Source: Diphasiastrum complanatum
Lineage: Eukaryota > Streptophyta > Lycopodiopsida > Lycopodiales > Lycopodiaceae
Direction of reading: 5' to 3'
Length of the DNA: 64,000 nt
Assembly (NCBI GenBank): GCA_029204225.1
Contig: CM055111.1
Span: 636,453 to 700,452 of the forward strand
Position 1 is the first letter of the stretch. Each line of letters opens with the position of its first letter. Made by a program: the position numbers and the translations under genes. Below the pieces are notes generated by a model. That model was not told the origin of the DNA, made no database searches, and worked only from the letters and a program-made list of their open reading frames with translations. This document shows, one piece after another, positions 23,834 through 34,900 of the stretch.

Positions 23834-25936
23834 TTGAATTCTACAAATTATGCTATTTGGAAGGTTAGAATGGAGTCACTCTTGGTGCTCCAAGACCTTT
23901 ATGATTTCTTGATTGAAGATGAAGATGAACCTCTAGGTGCACAGGAGTTAGCTAGATACAAGAAGAGATCTAGGCTTGCACTTCATTGTGTGAAGATGAA
24001 TGTGAGCAATGATTTGTTGAGAGAAGTATCAACTTGTACTAGTGCTAAAGAGGCTTGGGAGTCTTTAAAATCAATCTATGAGTCTAGCAACACTTCTAGA
24101 GTTCTTATGCTTAGAAATAAAATTTTGCAAAGCATGAGGAGAAGTGAAGAGAGTGCACAGAATTATATACTCAGAATCAAGTCTCTAAATAGGAAGTTGG
24201 CTTCCATTGGAGAGAAGATTCATGATGAAGAGCTTGTACAAATTGTCCTTAATGGTCTAGGAGATGACTTTGCAAATTCGGTCCAAAGTTTTGCCATCCA
24301 AGACACTTTGCCAACTATAGAAAAACTTCACTGTGTATTAGTGGCTGAAGAGTGTAGGATGCTCCATGCAAAATCTAGGATGAGTTCCTTGTCGTTGCAG
24401 GATGGTGATGAGAAACCCAATTTCTCATTTAAGGGCAAAAAGAAGACCAATGGAAAGAAGAAGCATCCAAAGGAGGCCAAAGAAGAGGATGATGCATCAA
24501 GCTCAAAGGACAAGTCAAAGCAGAAATGCTTCTTTTGTGGAAGGAAGGGGCATTATGCATCTGAATGCTACAAGAGGCTAAGAGCACAAGTGGAGGAGGA
24601 CAAACAAGGAAACCTTGCAAAGGAGGAGGAGGAGGAGGATGAAGTATATGTATTCTTGATGGCATCTACATCCTCACCAACAAGCAATAGCAATTCAAGA
24701 GACAATTGGTGGATCGACAGTGGGACTAGCTCCCACATGTCTTGTGAAAAGGACTTTTTCTCAACCTTACACTCTTTCAATGATGCTAAAAAGTTTGTCT
24801 TTACTGCAAATGATGAAGAGTGTAGGATAGATGGTGTTGGCACCATCTCTTTGTATCTAGAATCCTCAAAATGCATGGATCTAGAAAATGTCCTTTATGT
24901 ACCATCAATCACCAAGAATATGCTTAGTGTTGGTCTACTCTTAGAAAGTGGTTTGGATGTCCACTTTAAGCATGGTGTTTGCTTCATCTTGAAGAATGAT
25001 GTTTGCATTACAAAGGGATTTAAACATGGAAGATTGTTTAAGTTGGAAGCTAGTGTTGCTTTTGAAAGAATGAGCTTGGCAAAGGAGGAGATCTTGGCAA
25101 AGTGTGATCTTGCTTGCATTGAGGAGGAGCATCAAAAGGACGAAGATTTTGAGGATCAGCCTCAAAGCATGAGAGTTCCAAGGGAGTCCTCAATGACAAT
25201 GTCCGAGTCATCAAATTGCATGCAAATTGTCCATTCAAGTGTGCATCTTGCAAGGGTGGTGAGCATTGGAGAGTCTACTATCTTTGAATACTTTTTGGAA
25301 AGTATTTTTAGACATGAGGTGACTTGTTTCTTACCTTTAAGATTCATGGTGTTTATTACTTTGTATGACAAGACAATGAAATGGGATGCTTTGAAATCTA
25401 CATTTGTTGTTGATAAAGCAATTTCATTGGATAACTATTTTTGTAATAGTTTGAATAGTATCATAAAAGATGAAACATCATTTGTATTGGAAATCTTTGG
25501 GTCCACATGCTTTGAGCATGATCATTCCAATGTAAGGACCAAAGATTATCCTATTTCAATGATAGGAATAATGGTAGTGTTTTGCTCTTCAAGTAGAGAT
25601 TGTAGAATCTACTTGTTTTCAGCCAAAGAATTTGTCACTGGTGGAAATGTGATCTTTCAAGAGTGGAAGATTTGTAAACTTGAAGAAGCATCTTTGGATC
25701 AACACCTTATTCAATTCATTGATGGTTTGGAGTCAAGTCAAGTGGAGGAGCAAGCTCAAGACCCGAGGACTCCAAGAAGAACCTTGAGTATCAAGATGGA
25801 GCCATCTAGGCTCAATCATATGGATCAAGCAAGACAAGTTGTCTTTGGCAACATTATTTATGCACTTAATATTTTCATTGATGTATCTTCAAGTGCACAA
25901 AATGCCTTGGAATCCATGGCTTGGCATGATGTTTAG
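23834..25936 (+). CDS. gag-pro: Gag-protease polyprotein of an RT-less Copia element
   Basis: This is a long intact frame of about 700 codons. A gag domain (MNSTNYAIWKVRMESLLVLQ; UBN2-type EAWESLKSIYESSNTSRVLM; VQIVLNGLGDDFANSVQSF) is followed by a Lys-rich linker, an intact knuckle CFFCGRKGHYASEC (about residues 232-245) and an aspartic protease WWIDSGTSSHMS (Asp near 295), then VLYVPSITKNMLSVG. Beyond about residue 400 there is no integrase core and no RT. One stretch, RIYLFSAKEFVTGGNVIFQE (near 590), is a relic of the SH3-like domain. The rest is unfamiliar. The first ATG of the typical MGSAGAYLLVRG start (23799) is out of frame by one base, so an intact product needs a later start (Met near 23870) or a frameshift. 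Primer site, polypurine tract and LTRs flank it, so the element is non-autonomous. Confidence 0.88.
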   Translation: MNSTNYAIWKVRMESLLVLQDLYDFLIEDEDEPLGAQELARYKKRSRLALHCVKMNVSNDLLREVSTCTSAKEAWESLKSIYESSNTSRVLMLRNKILQSMRRSEESAQNYILRIKSLNRKLASIGEKIHDEELVQIVLNGLGDDFANSVQSFAIQDTLPTIEKLHCVLVAEECRMLHAKSRMSSLSLQDGDEKPNFSFKGKKKTNGKKKHPKEAKEEDDASSSKDKSKQKCFFCGRKGHYASECYKRLRAQVEEDKQGNLAKEEEEEDEVYVFLMASTSSPTSNSNSRDNWWIDSGTSSHMSCEKDFFSTLHSFNDAKKFVFTANDEECRIDGVGTISLYLESSKCMDLENVLYVPSITKNMLSVGLLLESGLDVHFKHGVCFILKNDVCITKGFKHGRLFKLEASVAFERMSLAKEEILAKCDLACIEEEHQKDEDFEDQPQSMRVPRESSMTMSESSNCMQIVHSSVHLARVVSIGESTIFEYFLESIFRHEVTCFLPLRFMVFITLYDKTMKWDALKSTFVVDKAISLDNYFCNSLNSIIKDETSFVLEIFGSTCFEHDHSNVRTKDYPISMIGIMVVFCSSSRDCRIYLFSAKEFVTGGNVIFQEWKICKLEEASLDQHLIQFIDGLESSQVEEQAQDPRTPRRTLSIKMEPSRLNHMDQARQVVFGNIIYALNIFIDVSSSAQNALESMAWHDV

Positions 25937-26137
25937 TTTTGAAGTGTGCTGCATGTATATAGACACATTTATGGAACATCTTGTAAGGGATCCTCTAAGA
26001 GTTGGTGAAAGATCCTTCATGGACATCATTCTCTATTGGAGTCTCAAAAGTTCCTTCTTTGTAGCTGGATTTTTTAGACACTTCTAAAAGCTTTCATTGA
26101 TCTATGAAGAGAGTTGTAAATAGATCAAGCTAAATTT

Positions 26138-26146
26138 GAGGAGGAG
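26138..26146 (+). promoter_or_regulatory. Polypurine tract
   Basis: GAGGAGGAG (within TTTGAGGAGGAG) sits immediately before the LTR start TGTGAAGAATTG at 26147. Confidence 0.85.
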
Positions 26147-26846
26147 TGTGAAGAATTGCCAAAAATTGGCAAATCTAGCTTGATCAAAAACCATGTAGAA
26201 TAGTGTAAATTGTGTACACAAGTGGGTCCCACAAATGTGAGGCCATGATGCCACATGGGAAACCAATCCTAATGTAGGTTAGGTCAAGTCAAGAGAGTTG
26301 GTCATGTCTATTTGGTGGTCATCCCTACTTTATAGGACCTACACCTAAGTTTAAGGTGAAAATTTGACCAACTAACTACCTACCAAGCATAACTCTAGGA
26401 AATAGACTAGGTTTCATTTTAGGTCAAGGAGAGTGAGTTAACTTCCTTATTACATGTTGGAAATCCACCTAACTTCAAGAAGGAAGTCGAATTTGCTATG
26501 TATTCCCTCTCTCCATAGTGAGAAGATAGAAAATTTTTGGAGCTCATTGGCAATCTCAAGCTAGTTCACTATGTACATTGAGTTTTTGTGATCCAAATGA
26601 AACCAAATCAATTTCTACTTGTTTCTCAGGTTGAAGGCCGTACTACAGCCTGTAGTACACACGTGTGGGCTCGGATTTCAATGTTTATCAATGCTTTTGA
26701 TTGTTAATGCTTGTTGTTTTTCAAATTGCCAATCTAGATCAACTTTTTTGTGTCTAGTTTTTTGATAGATTGTTAAGCAAGCATCCAATCACTCTTGTGG
26801 ATCTTTTGTAGATCCATTTATGGTCCTAAAGTATAGTACTTTCACA
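26147..26846 (+). repeat. Copia 3' LTR of young non-autonomous element
   Basis: This 700-bp LTR runs from TGTGAAGAATTGCC to TTTCACA. It contains CACACGTGTG at 26658-26667. Its last 396 bp are about 99% identical to the truncated 5' LTR at 22598. It is inserted in a minus-strand Copia relic that resumes at 26847. Confidence 0.93.
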
Positions 26847-27833
26847 CAAGACTTTTGGCAGTAGTTTGAATTGATCATGCTGGAATCTCAATCTTAGAGT
26901 ACCTTCACCATCAATAGTGTGAGTACTATCATCACCAAGATGAACATATTTCTGTGTGTTGTAAGCAGTATAGTCTTTGACCATAAAAGCGCCTTCGTCC
27001 ATTTTGACTTGAGGAGATTCTATAAGTGTATTTGCTTGTTGATCAGGTTGCTTGGTTGTATTCTTCGCTTTGAAAATTCGGCAATCCTAGATCTCATGGT
27101 TATTGCACTTGTAGTACCTGCAAAACATCTTCTTCTTCGACAAATGTGGATTTGATGATTGTTTTTTATTTTGAGTCTAATTCTAATTCGATGCAGTCTT
27201 CTTGGAGCTTTTTTACTTCTATCGTTTCGAGCCCTTGTTGATATATAGAGCTTGAGACGAAGAGGTAGACAAAGTGTCTTGACTTCTTCGATTATCTTCT
27301 TGCAGCAACATAGTGATAACTCTGGTAAGAGTTAAATTTGAGTGTGTTGTGATGATCATCACCCAATTCTCATATGTAGAGGGCAAGCTTGAAAGCAATG
27401 TCATGATTGCATCTTGATCGTCTATGACTGATCCGATAGCAGCCATCTGTTGCAAGAGATTCTTAAACTGGTTAATGTGACTCTAAATATAATCACCATT
27501 TGACATCTTGAGTGTGAAGAATTTTCTTCAAAGATGTTACTTAGTAGTTACGTCTCTCACATCATATAGTGAGCTCAAAATGTCCCAAACTTCTTTTGAA
27601 GTTTTGACTTCAACTATGTGTCCAATTTGAGTATCTGATATATTGAGAATAATAAGCGCGAAAGCTTTACCATCCTTTGATTTCCATTTTGAGTCTTCTG
27701 TGTCATCTTCAGATTTCACTTCGATACCTGTAACAACATCCCACAACTCTTGGCGATTAGCAAGATCTTCATCTTAAATTCTCACAAATATTAATTGGAT
27801 CCATTCAGCTTGTCTGCAATAAGACCGGCTTTA
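26847..27833 (-). pseudogene. Copia gag to protease region, degraded
   Basis: Read from right to left, the start of gag (ADKLNGSN, KMKILLIAK with a frameshift) leads to WDVVTGIEVKSEDDTEDSKW, then LIILNISDTQIGHIVEVKTS then KEVWDILSSLYD (27537-27746). Next come MAAIGSVIDDQDAIMTLLSS then LPSTYENW (27219-27455), a zinc-knuckle remnant CRYYKCNNHE near 27110, and YVHLGDDSTHTIDGEGTLRL near 26920, which is the stretch after the protease site. The protease DSG itself is deleted. The element is interrupted on the left by the LTR at 26846 and on the right by the CACTA end at 27834. Confidence 0.82.
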
Positions 27834-28330
27834 CACTACAAGAGGACGAGTGATTCCAAGGCTTTTTTTGAGCGTTTCTTTGAAAGATAGATTTTAAAAT
27901 GAGTCGCAGGGGGAGCGGAATACACAAGCCTCGGGTCCGGTGTTTGGCCTTGGAATAATCCTACCAAATTTGAACATGGTTTTGAAACATTTATAGAGAG
28001 GGTTATAAATCCACTAGAAGGCCTCGGAACACACATCAGAATATTGAAGCTATTTTGAGGAGTATATCGAGGCTGACCTTGGTATAAGCCTACCAAATTT
28101 AAATTTTTTTTTGAGACATTTATAGAGAGGGTTATAAAGAGGGTCCACATGGCCAAAGGCATCCCAAGACACTCTGCTAATCGAGGGTAATACCGAGACT
28201 GATGCAAAAAATGCCCCTCGGTATAACACATGGTATACAACATAATGTAAATGGATCCCTTTTGGAATTTGTTACCTATCAACACATTGCATTTCATTTT
28301 CTATCAACTTTGGTTACCTATCAACACAAG
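27834..28330. mobile_element. CACTA-type transposon terminus with subterminal repeats
   Basis: CACTACAAGAGGACGAG begins at 27834, after TTA (27831-27833), in the middle of a Copia gag relic, as expected for an insertion. The next 450 bp contain CCTCGG/CGAGG motifs in both orientations (near 27932, 28022, 28067, 28184, 28217). A duplicated segment is also present: CCTACCAAATTTGAACATGG with AGAGAGGGTTATAAA near 27960, and CCTACCAAATTTAAATTT with the same ending near 28088. No transposase is seen and the second end is not found; the right boundary is approximate. Confidence 0.65.
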
Positions 28331-28404
28331 TGAATAAAGAAAGTATGTATCACAAAAAAATGATGATTACAAATGGTGTACGTGATGCATCGACTTCTTG
28401 TTCG

Positions 28405-28690
28405 ATGTCAACTATCGGAAATGGTGAACTCTTGCAACTTTGCCACGATGCGAAGCGAAGTGATACGAAGCGAAAGTTGAATGGCGAACAATTTGAAAGT
28501 CAATGGACTTCAAAAATCCTAAGACACGAAGCGAAGCGAAACTCGAAGGTGATTTGCGAAAGTCAAACATGCCTCTAGGACCAAAATGCACGACACGACA
28601 TGAAACGAAAAGAAAAAGAAAGAAAATCTTTCACGCTGCCAACTGGCAGCTCAATGGGCATGGAGCCTTGACGATTGGATGCAGAAAAGG
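28405..28690 (+). repeat. Start of family Y 5' LTR (remnant)
   Basis: This matches, in inverted orientation, the right part of the LTR at 10621-11374. Shared features are TGTCA(A/G) near the start, CAACTTTGCC, repeated CGAAGCGAAG, CACGACACGACA and CTGCCAACTGGCAGCTCAA. The remainder of the 5' LTR, the primer site, gag and protease are deleted, and pol sequence follows directly. Confidence 0.7.
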
Positions 28691-29490
28691 AAACCTCTAT
28701 TAAGCCAAGATAATCAGCAATTTTGATAGCATATTAAATGCATCAAAAAATGAAAATCAGCTTTGGCACAAAAGAATGTATCATCTGAATATGAGGAGCC
28801 TGTATGACATGTTCAAGAAAGACATAGTTACAAGTCTAAAGATATCGAGACCCAATACTGAGTTCTGCAAAGCCTGTCAGAAAGGCAAACAACATCGGAA
28901 TCCATTCACACATGAGGGAAGAAGAGCCAAAGAAGTTCTTGAGCTCGTCCACTCAGATGTCTGTGGAATGATGAAAATGGATTCGCTCTCAGAATCAAGG
29001 TATTTTTTGACATTCATAGATGATTACAACCGGATGACTATGATCTACGACCTAAAGAAGAAATCTGAAGTGTTTGACTATTTCAAGAAGTTCGTGGCAT
29101 TTGCGAAGCGACACACCTCAAAGAAAATTCAGATCATTAGATCTGACATGGAGGTGAGTACAAGAGCAAAGAATTCTCAAAATTTTGCCAAGAACAGGGG
29201 ATGGAGCATCAGTTCACAAATCTACAATGATGGTGTTGAAAAACAAGACACCGTACAAATTGTGGATAGGTAGAAAGTCTGATCTATCATATATACGTGT
29301 GTTTGGATGTGCAGCATACAAGCACATTTCAAAAGAAAAAAGAAACAAGCTCGATGATAAATCAGAACAAACAATCATAGTCGGGTACTCGAACGGATCA
29401 CAAGTGTACAGACTCTACAATCCAACCACGAAAAAGGTTGTTTCGAGTAGAGATGTGAAGTTTGATGAGTCCATATTCCTGGACTAAAAG
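28690..29490 (+). pseudogene. Copia pre-integrase, integrase and SH3-like domain, broken
   Basis: The pre-integrase motif is NENQLWHKRMYHLNMRSLYD. The integrase part reads FCKACQKGKQHRNPF, ELVHSDVCGMMKMDSLSESR and FLTFIDDYNRMTMIYDLKKK, then IQIIRSD near 29135. A deletion and frameshift near 29150-29190 remove the last catalytic part. Reading resumes at KTPYKLWIGRKSDLSYIRVF, then GCAAYKHIS and IIVGYSNGSQVYRLYNPTTK followed by SSRDVKFDES (29185-29487). The protein would insert element cDNA into the genome. The missing segment between the second Asp and the RVFGC motif makes it inactive. Confidence 0.9.
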
Positions 29491-30355
29491 ATAAAAATGG
29501 CCATGAGATCTTCACACTACTGCCAATTCAAGAGGGAAATCGAGGATAGACGTCAAATCAAAATGTTGAGCCACAGACTCCAGAGCAACAGGAAGCAGAA
29601 GATCAACCCCACGAACAAGAAATGTTCGAGAAGCGACGAAACGAACCCAGAAGATCAACAAGACAATGAAGACCTCCAGATCGATATGTTGACAATCTTC
29701 AGTGGAGCAAAGACATGTAGTTTGAGTACTACAGCTTCACTGAAGAGCCAACAACATATCAAGAAGCTGTCTAGAGTCCAGAAGAAAAATTTTGAAAGCA
29801 GGAAATGTCAGAGGAGATCGAGTCGATGAGACAAAACGAGGCATGGACACTAGAGCCACTACCATAAAACAAAAGGATCGTCAATTACAAGTGGGTATAC
29901 AAGAAAAAAATGAAATTAGATGGAACTGTTGGTCGTTACAAGGCAAGGCTTGTTGCGAAGGGCTACACATAGAGATATGGTGTTGATTATTTCGACACAT
30001 ATTCGTCGATGGTCAAGATGACAAGCATACGACTACTCCTTGCATATGCTACACAACACAATCTGGAAATTTACCAGATTGATGTGAAGATAGCCTTTCT
30101 CCATGGAGACCTAGAAGAAGAAATCTTCATGAAGCAGCCTGAAGGACTTGAAGACCCCAATAATCGACAATATGTTTGTCAGTTGCAAAGATGCATTTAT
30201 GATCTAAAACAGACCTACATAAAAAGAGTAGAGAAAGATTTTGTGATACTAACTATTTTCGTGAATGATTCCCTTATGAAAGAAAATTCCTTGATGCTAA
30301 TTAAAGACACGAAAAGTCAGATTTCTAAGAATCATGAAATCACAGCGAGATACTA
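29491..30355 (+). pseudogene. Copia reverse transcriptase with internal deletion
   Basis: A pol spacer (29491-29850, several frames; SFTEEPTTYQEA near 29735) leads to NEAWTLEPLP, then KWVYKKKMKLDGTVGRYKAR then LVAKGYT, and KMTSIRLLLAYATQHNLEIY then QIDVKIAFLHGDLEEEIFMK. After CIYDLKQT it jumps directly to YIKRVEKDFVI, skipping about 30 residues (AARAWYKKL...DYCNV) still present in the related fragment at 16014-16378. The second catalytic motif reads FVNDS (Asp-Asp altered to Asn-Asp). It stops after ENHEIT-like sequence where LTR sequence begins. It is not functional. Confidence 0.9.
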
Positions 30356-30549
30356 ATCATCTCGCTCTAAAAAATCAAACTGATAATACAATTGCTCTAT
30401 CTTGTGCATCTCCTTGTCTTCCCCCATTTTGATTGCTATTTTGTGATCTGTAGTCGCGTGTCTAGGATCTTGCAAGCTTCCGCATAAGAAAATTCCAAAG
30501 AAACAAATTTGTTCGCGATACAAGGCCCGTTTGCGACATCAACTCGTCA
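30356..30549 (+). repeat. End of family Y 3' LTR (remnant)
   Basis: The inverted homologue is 10621-10830: shared CTAATCATCTCGCTCTAAAA, CTGATAATACAATT, CATCTCCTTGT, TAGTCGC and TTCGCGA. RNase H, the polypurine tract and the start of the LTR are deleted, so RT sequence joins straight into the LTR. Confidence 0.7.
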
Positions 30550-31325
30550 CTTAATAAAGTGTAATTGCATCTGTGAGCAATATAATTGATATTATAACGG
30601 ATTGAAATACATCGTACTGTCTCACTCATTCATTTGGTGGTTCATCGTTATCATTTGCCTACATCATCATGCGACAAATTCGCCAAACCAATTGAGTCTC
30701 TTTCTAATTCTACCCAAAAATCTCCTATAGCTTCATCATTAATAAGCTGATCTTCAAAAGCTAATGGCAATGGTGACAACGAGTGAGATTGAGAAGGTGT
30801 GTCGTGTGTCGTCGAACCATCCAATGATGATGCATCATTTTCAACTTCATCATTAGATCGTGAAGCTTGCACATGATCGTCCTCCGAAATTGTGTCACTA
30901 AATCCATCATCACGATATTATTCATGAGATGCAAACACATGTCATTGAGGAGGAGATCCGATACGTCCATGTTCAGTATGAGAAAATTGGAATAATTCTT
31001 GACATGGAGTCGGTTTCTCTAGTATATATGGCTATTAGTTATGCCTCGTCATTCTGAACTCGGCCGGTAAAGTAATTAATAATCATATGAGGGCCCGGAC
31101 CTATAATTCGACATAGGAACACTTGCATGGTGTTTGACTGCTATAATGCAAGAATAGGAGGTCAATTGCTTATTTAGGTTGCAAAAGAATCCTAAGAGGA
31201 ATATTTCTTCCTCATAGGAGAGAATATATACTAGTGGAAACTTGCCCATCTACCTATTGTATTTTTTTATTGTTGTGAATATTTTCTACACAATAATGAA
31301 CAAGTGGGTCCCACCACTTGAAATA
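30550..31325. other. No gene assigned
   Basis: A minus-strand frame at 30651-30872 is rich in Asp, Glu and Ser (NDEVENDASSLDG; FEDQLINDEAIGDFWVELER) and could be the acidic tail of a coding fragment. It has no recognised family. The remainder shows nothing. Confidence 0.3.
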
Positions 31326-31942
31326 CTGTTGGCCAAGCCTTACCTAGTGGGCCCCGCCATAGTACATTGTAAGTAGGGTAATAAGTGCGAGGGCACTGGT
31401 GTCCAGCGTGTGTAAGCCTAACCCAATGAGCACACTAGTTAAATAGTTTAAGTGTTCTAGTGACTTGGGCCCTAGTTGTAAATAAATAAGTTTGAGGCCA
31501 AAGTTCACAAAGTCAAGTTGAAGAACAAGGAATCTAAGTTGCACAAAGTAGAACTCACATGAATCATGTGAGTGCCCTTGTGCTTTTTTAGAACCAATAG
31601 ATTTAAGTTTTGTTTATGTGAAGGGCTTGGATTAGAATCTTTGCCCCAATGAAGTGGCCAATGAGAGTGAAGGAGGCTCACCTCTAAAATCTATAAGAGG
31701 GAGCCATTTCCTTCTAATAAAACTCTCTTGGTTTTTCCATCTCCACCTCTCTCTCTCTCCTCTCTCACAACACTGATCCTTAAAGCCAGGAGCCCCTCCT
31801 CTCTTGCATTCATTCACCATGGCATGGGGGTGGAGTGGTTAGGGTATTGACTAGCCATTTCCTGTTTATTGGGTGGTTTGGCTCCACATGTGTCCTTTTG
31901 GTTGCATGCAACAGGATCTATTCAGATTTTCAATTGGCGATC
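31326..31942 (+). repeat. Copia LTR (5'), boundaries approximate
   Basis: A primer site at 31950 fixes the right side; the LTR probably ends at GATCA (31942), with a few spacer bases. A TATA-like TCTATAAGAGG is near 31689 and a CT-rich stretch (CTCTCTCTCTCC) at about 31748-31765. The start is uncertain; TGTTGG at 31326 is one candidate. No matching 3' LTR was found in the window. Confidence 0.5.
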
Positions 31943-31949
31943 ATTAAAG

Positions 31950-31961
31950 TGGTATCAGAGC
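31950..31961 (+). promoter_or_regulatory. Copia primer-binding site
   Basis: TGGTATCAGAGC is identical to the core of the other plus-strand sites (11509, 22994). Confidence 0.88.
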
Positions 31962-34900
31962 AAAGCTTTGCATCAATCAGAAGGTGGAGTTGCTTTGTGC
32001 TAATGATTGCATGTTGGTTGAAAAGTCAAAAGGGTGTTTAAATAGTGATTTTAGCCAAAAATTGGGGTGTTTAGACTAAAAATGGGCTATTAAAACCATA
32101 GTTGACTGAAATAAAAAAATTTAGTGCTTGCATGCAATAAATTTACAAGGATTTGGGTTTGATTGCACTTAATTGTGAATTTGATCCACAAATTTTGGTC
32201 AAAATTGGTTAAAAAACATGGTATTTTGATGGTTTTTGGACTAATTTTGGGGTTTTTCATAAAATTGATGGCCAATAGTTTTCATGCACATTTTTAGAGG
32301 TGTAATGATGTTGTCTTATGACTATGATCATGAAGTTTGGTTAGGATTGGACACCATTAATGTATTTTTGAGGATTTTTGAGCACATGCTGGATGTTTCG
32401 AAATCTTTTCGAAATATGATGGTAACTGTGAAACTACCAAGTCGATGCTTTAGATTAATTTTTACAGTTTTGGTCCATATCGAATGGAATTTGAAAATTT
32501 CAGTTACGTAAAATTTTGAAAGAATCATGGATGTTTAGGATTTGTTCAAATTCATTGTTAATTGATCAAACAGAAATTGCTTGTAAAGTAAATGACCCTA
32601 TTAAATTGAGATCAGTCAGATTTATAAGATCACGGTACCTTTCACTTTTGTTGAAGATTTTGGAAATTGTCAATTAATAGAGCATTTCTTGTTTTATGCG
32701 ATCAATAAAGGAATAAGGCAAATTTGGGTAGAATAGTCTTGGCCTATTTACTTGGAAATTCGCCAGTAGTTGAGTGTGGCACTTAACTAATGATCAATCA
32801 AAACTGTCTGGTTGATTACTAGTTACAAGTACTATTGTCCAAATCTGGTTCTTTCAGCCTGAACCACATTTGGGAATGGAGGAAAAGAGATGAATCATGA
32901 GGGTTAGATAATTGGTTGACCAATTGATCCAATTATTAAATTTATTTTTCAATTCCTGAAGTATATGTGATAGCAAGTGAGAATACAATTGGGAATTTAC
33001 CTTTGGTAGTCAGATAATCCATTGATGGAACCATCTCTATTTTGCAATTGGATTTGGATCAAATCCTAGGAATTTGCAAGTGAAAGCAGATGGAATGTGT
33101 TCCATACAGGAATCTAGTAATTTGGATTTTTTTTTCTATTATAGAGTGTTTCTTTATTATGACTGAGACAACCAAGAGAATTCTAACTTGTAATAGAATT
33201 AAGTTCTTTTTACTGATTCTAAAATAGATATCAAATATCTATGATAGTATTGTTTTGAGATATATTGAGATTCTTAATGTTCCTTTTGGTTCAATAAATA
33301 TTCATGACGCATTTTAGACAATATTGTATGAACTTTTCGTTCACTGATATTCTTTGTAATGCTAAAGAAGCATGAGAAAATTCAATGGTTAGAAGTATCT
33401 CCTAAAATTGGTTGTGATTTTGATCCTATATTTGGGTATCGAATAGCCAAATAGTCTTTTTGACTTTTTGGTAAACACATCTAGAAGCAAAGAGTTTTTG
33501 GAGGGAGAGCTAGTGGTATGAGACATCAGTGATTCCAAAGGGAATTTCTTGTGCGAGAATGATCTATAGACCGATGATTAGTGATTATTGTAATAGTAAT
33601 ACTAACAGAGAAATCCATTGAATATTTGTTCAGGGTATTTTGGAAAATTATGAGACAAAGATTTAGATCCCAAATGGTATCTCATTATTTATAAAATCCA
33701 GAGGCCCTTAAATCTATTTCCCTTTTCTTTTTAAACCTCTACTTTTTAGAAAATTTCTTAAATACGAGACAATTGGATTGAGATTCATCTGAATCCTTCT
33801 AGTGTGGAACTAGGTTCTAAAGGACTGATATAGTTATATGAAATTATTACTTCAATATAAGTTTTGTGAATATGGCTCAAAATCTGTTGATGTTTTCAAT
33901 TGATTTAGTCAAATTTAGACTTCCTAAATTCAAATTATTATCTCTATTGATAGTTGATTATTGAGAAGTAATATTCCTATCACTCAAGATAAGGTATTCT
34001 ATGACTTGGAGAAAGTCCGGCTTGTAATAGTATTGGATACTCATTATTGAATTTTTTTGGATCTTTGATATCTTATACGTTGTCTCCTGAGAACTTTTTA
34101 ATCGATATTATGGAATTTCTTTTAAAAGAGGGAGAAGAAAAAGTAGAAATAAGACTTTCAAGGGATCAACTAATTGCATAGATTTCTTTTGAGGAATCCA
34201 ATATGTGTGCAAAGGTTAAACTATCTAGTTGAAATAGAAGAACTCTCTAGGGACTGTTTTGAATAATTTGGAACTAGAGTTCTAGGGGTATTGGGCTATG
34301 AGATATTCATGTTTATGGAGAGTGGTGGTAATGATTAAAATTTAGGTTTCGTTGATCGGATTTGCCAAGTACCATTTTGTTATGGATTGGATCAAATGGA
34401 ATAAAGCTTTAATCTTAACTTTATGTCCAAAGATGTTTGTATAAGTCAGTCTAATCTTGGTTTGAATACTAAGGTCTATGGTAGGTTGACTGGTTGAAGA
34501 AATTTTATTAATAAAAGTATGATGGCTGGAAAACTTGTGAGAGACAGATGTCATGAGATGGATGGATGGATTAGCAACTATTGACTGCCAGACATATCAA
34601 TATGAATCAGATCCAGAACCGAGTACATCTTCACCCAAATGTTACACTATGGACACACCAATCACATTTGGAGTGAATATGATAAACATAGCATGGTTGT
34701 CAACAGAGCCGATTGAGTCATCAGAATATGGGTGGACTACGGATGTAGATGCCAAAAGGGCTCTCACCATATTCGCAAATCAATATATCAACTGCCCTGA
34801 TAATGTTTGGGAACAGTAATTCATTAACTTAGTGATGGTTTAGAAGAGGATCTAAATGTGGTGTTATATTAGTATAATTAAGATCTACACCTAGACATTT

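Noticed and set aside
24328-25371. Several minus-strand frames over the gag-protease ORF
   Set aside because: They are shadows of the plus-strand 700-codon frame, which has clear zinc-knuckle and protease motifs.
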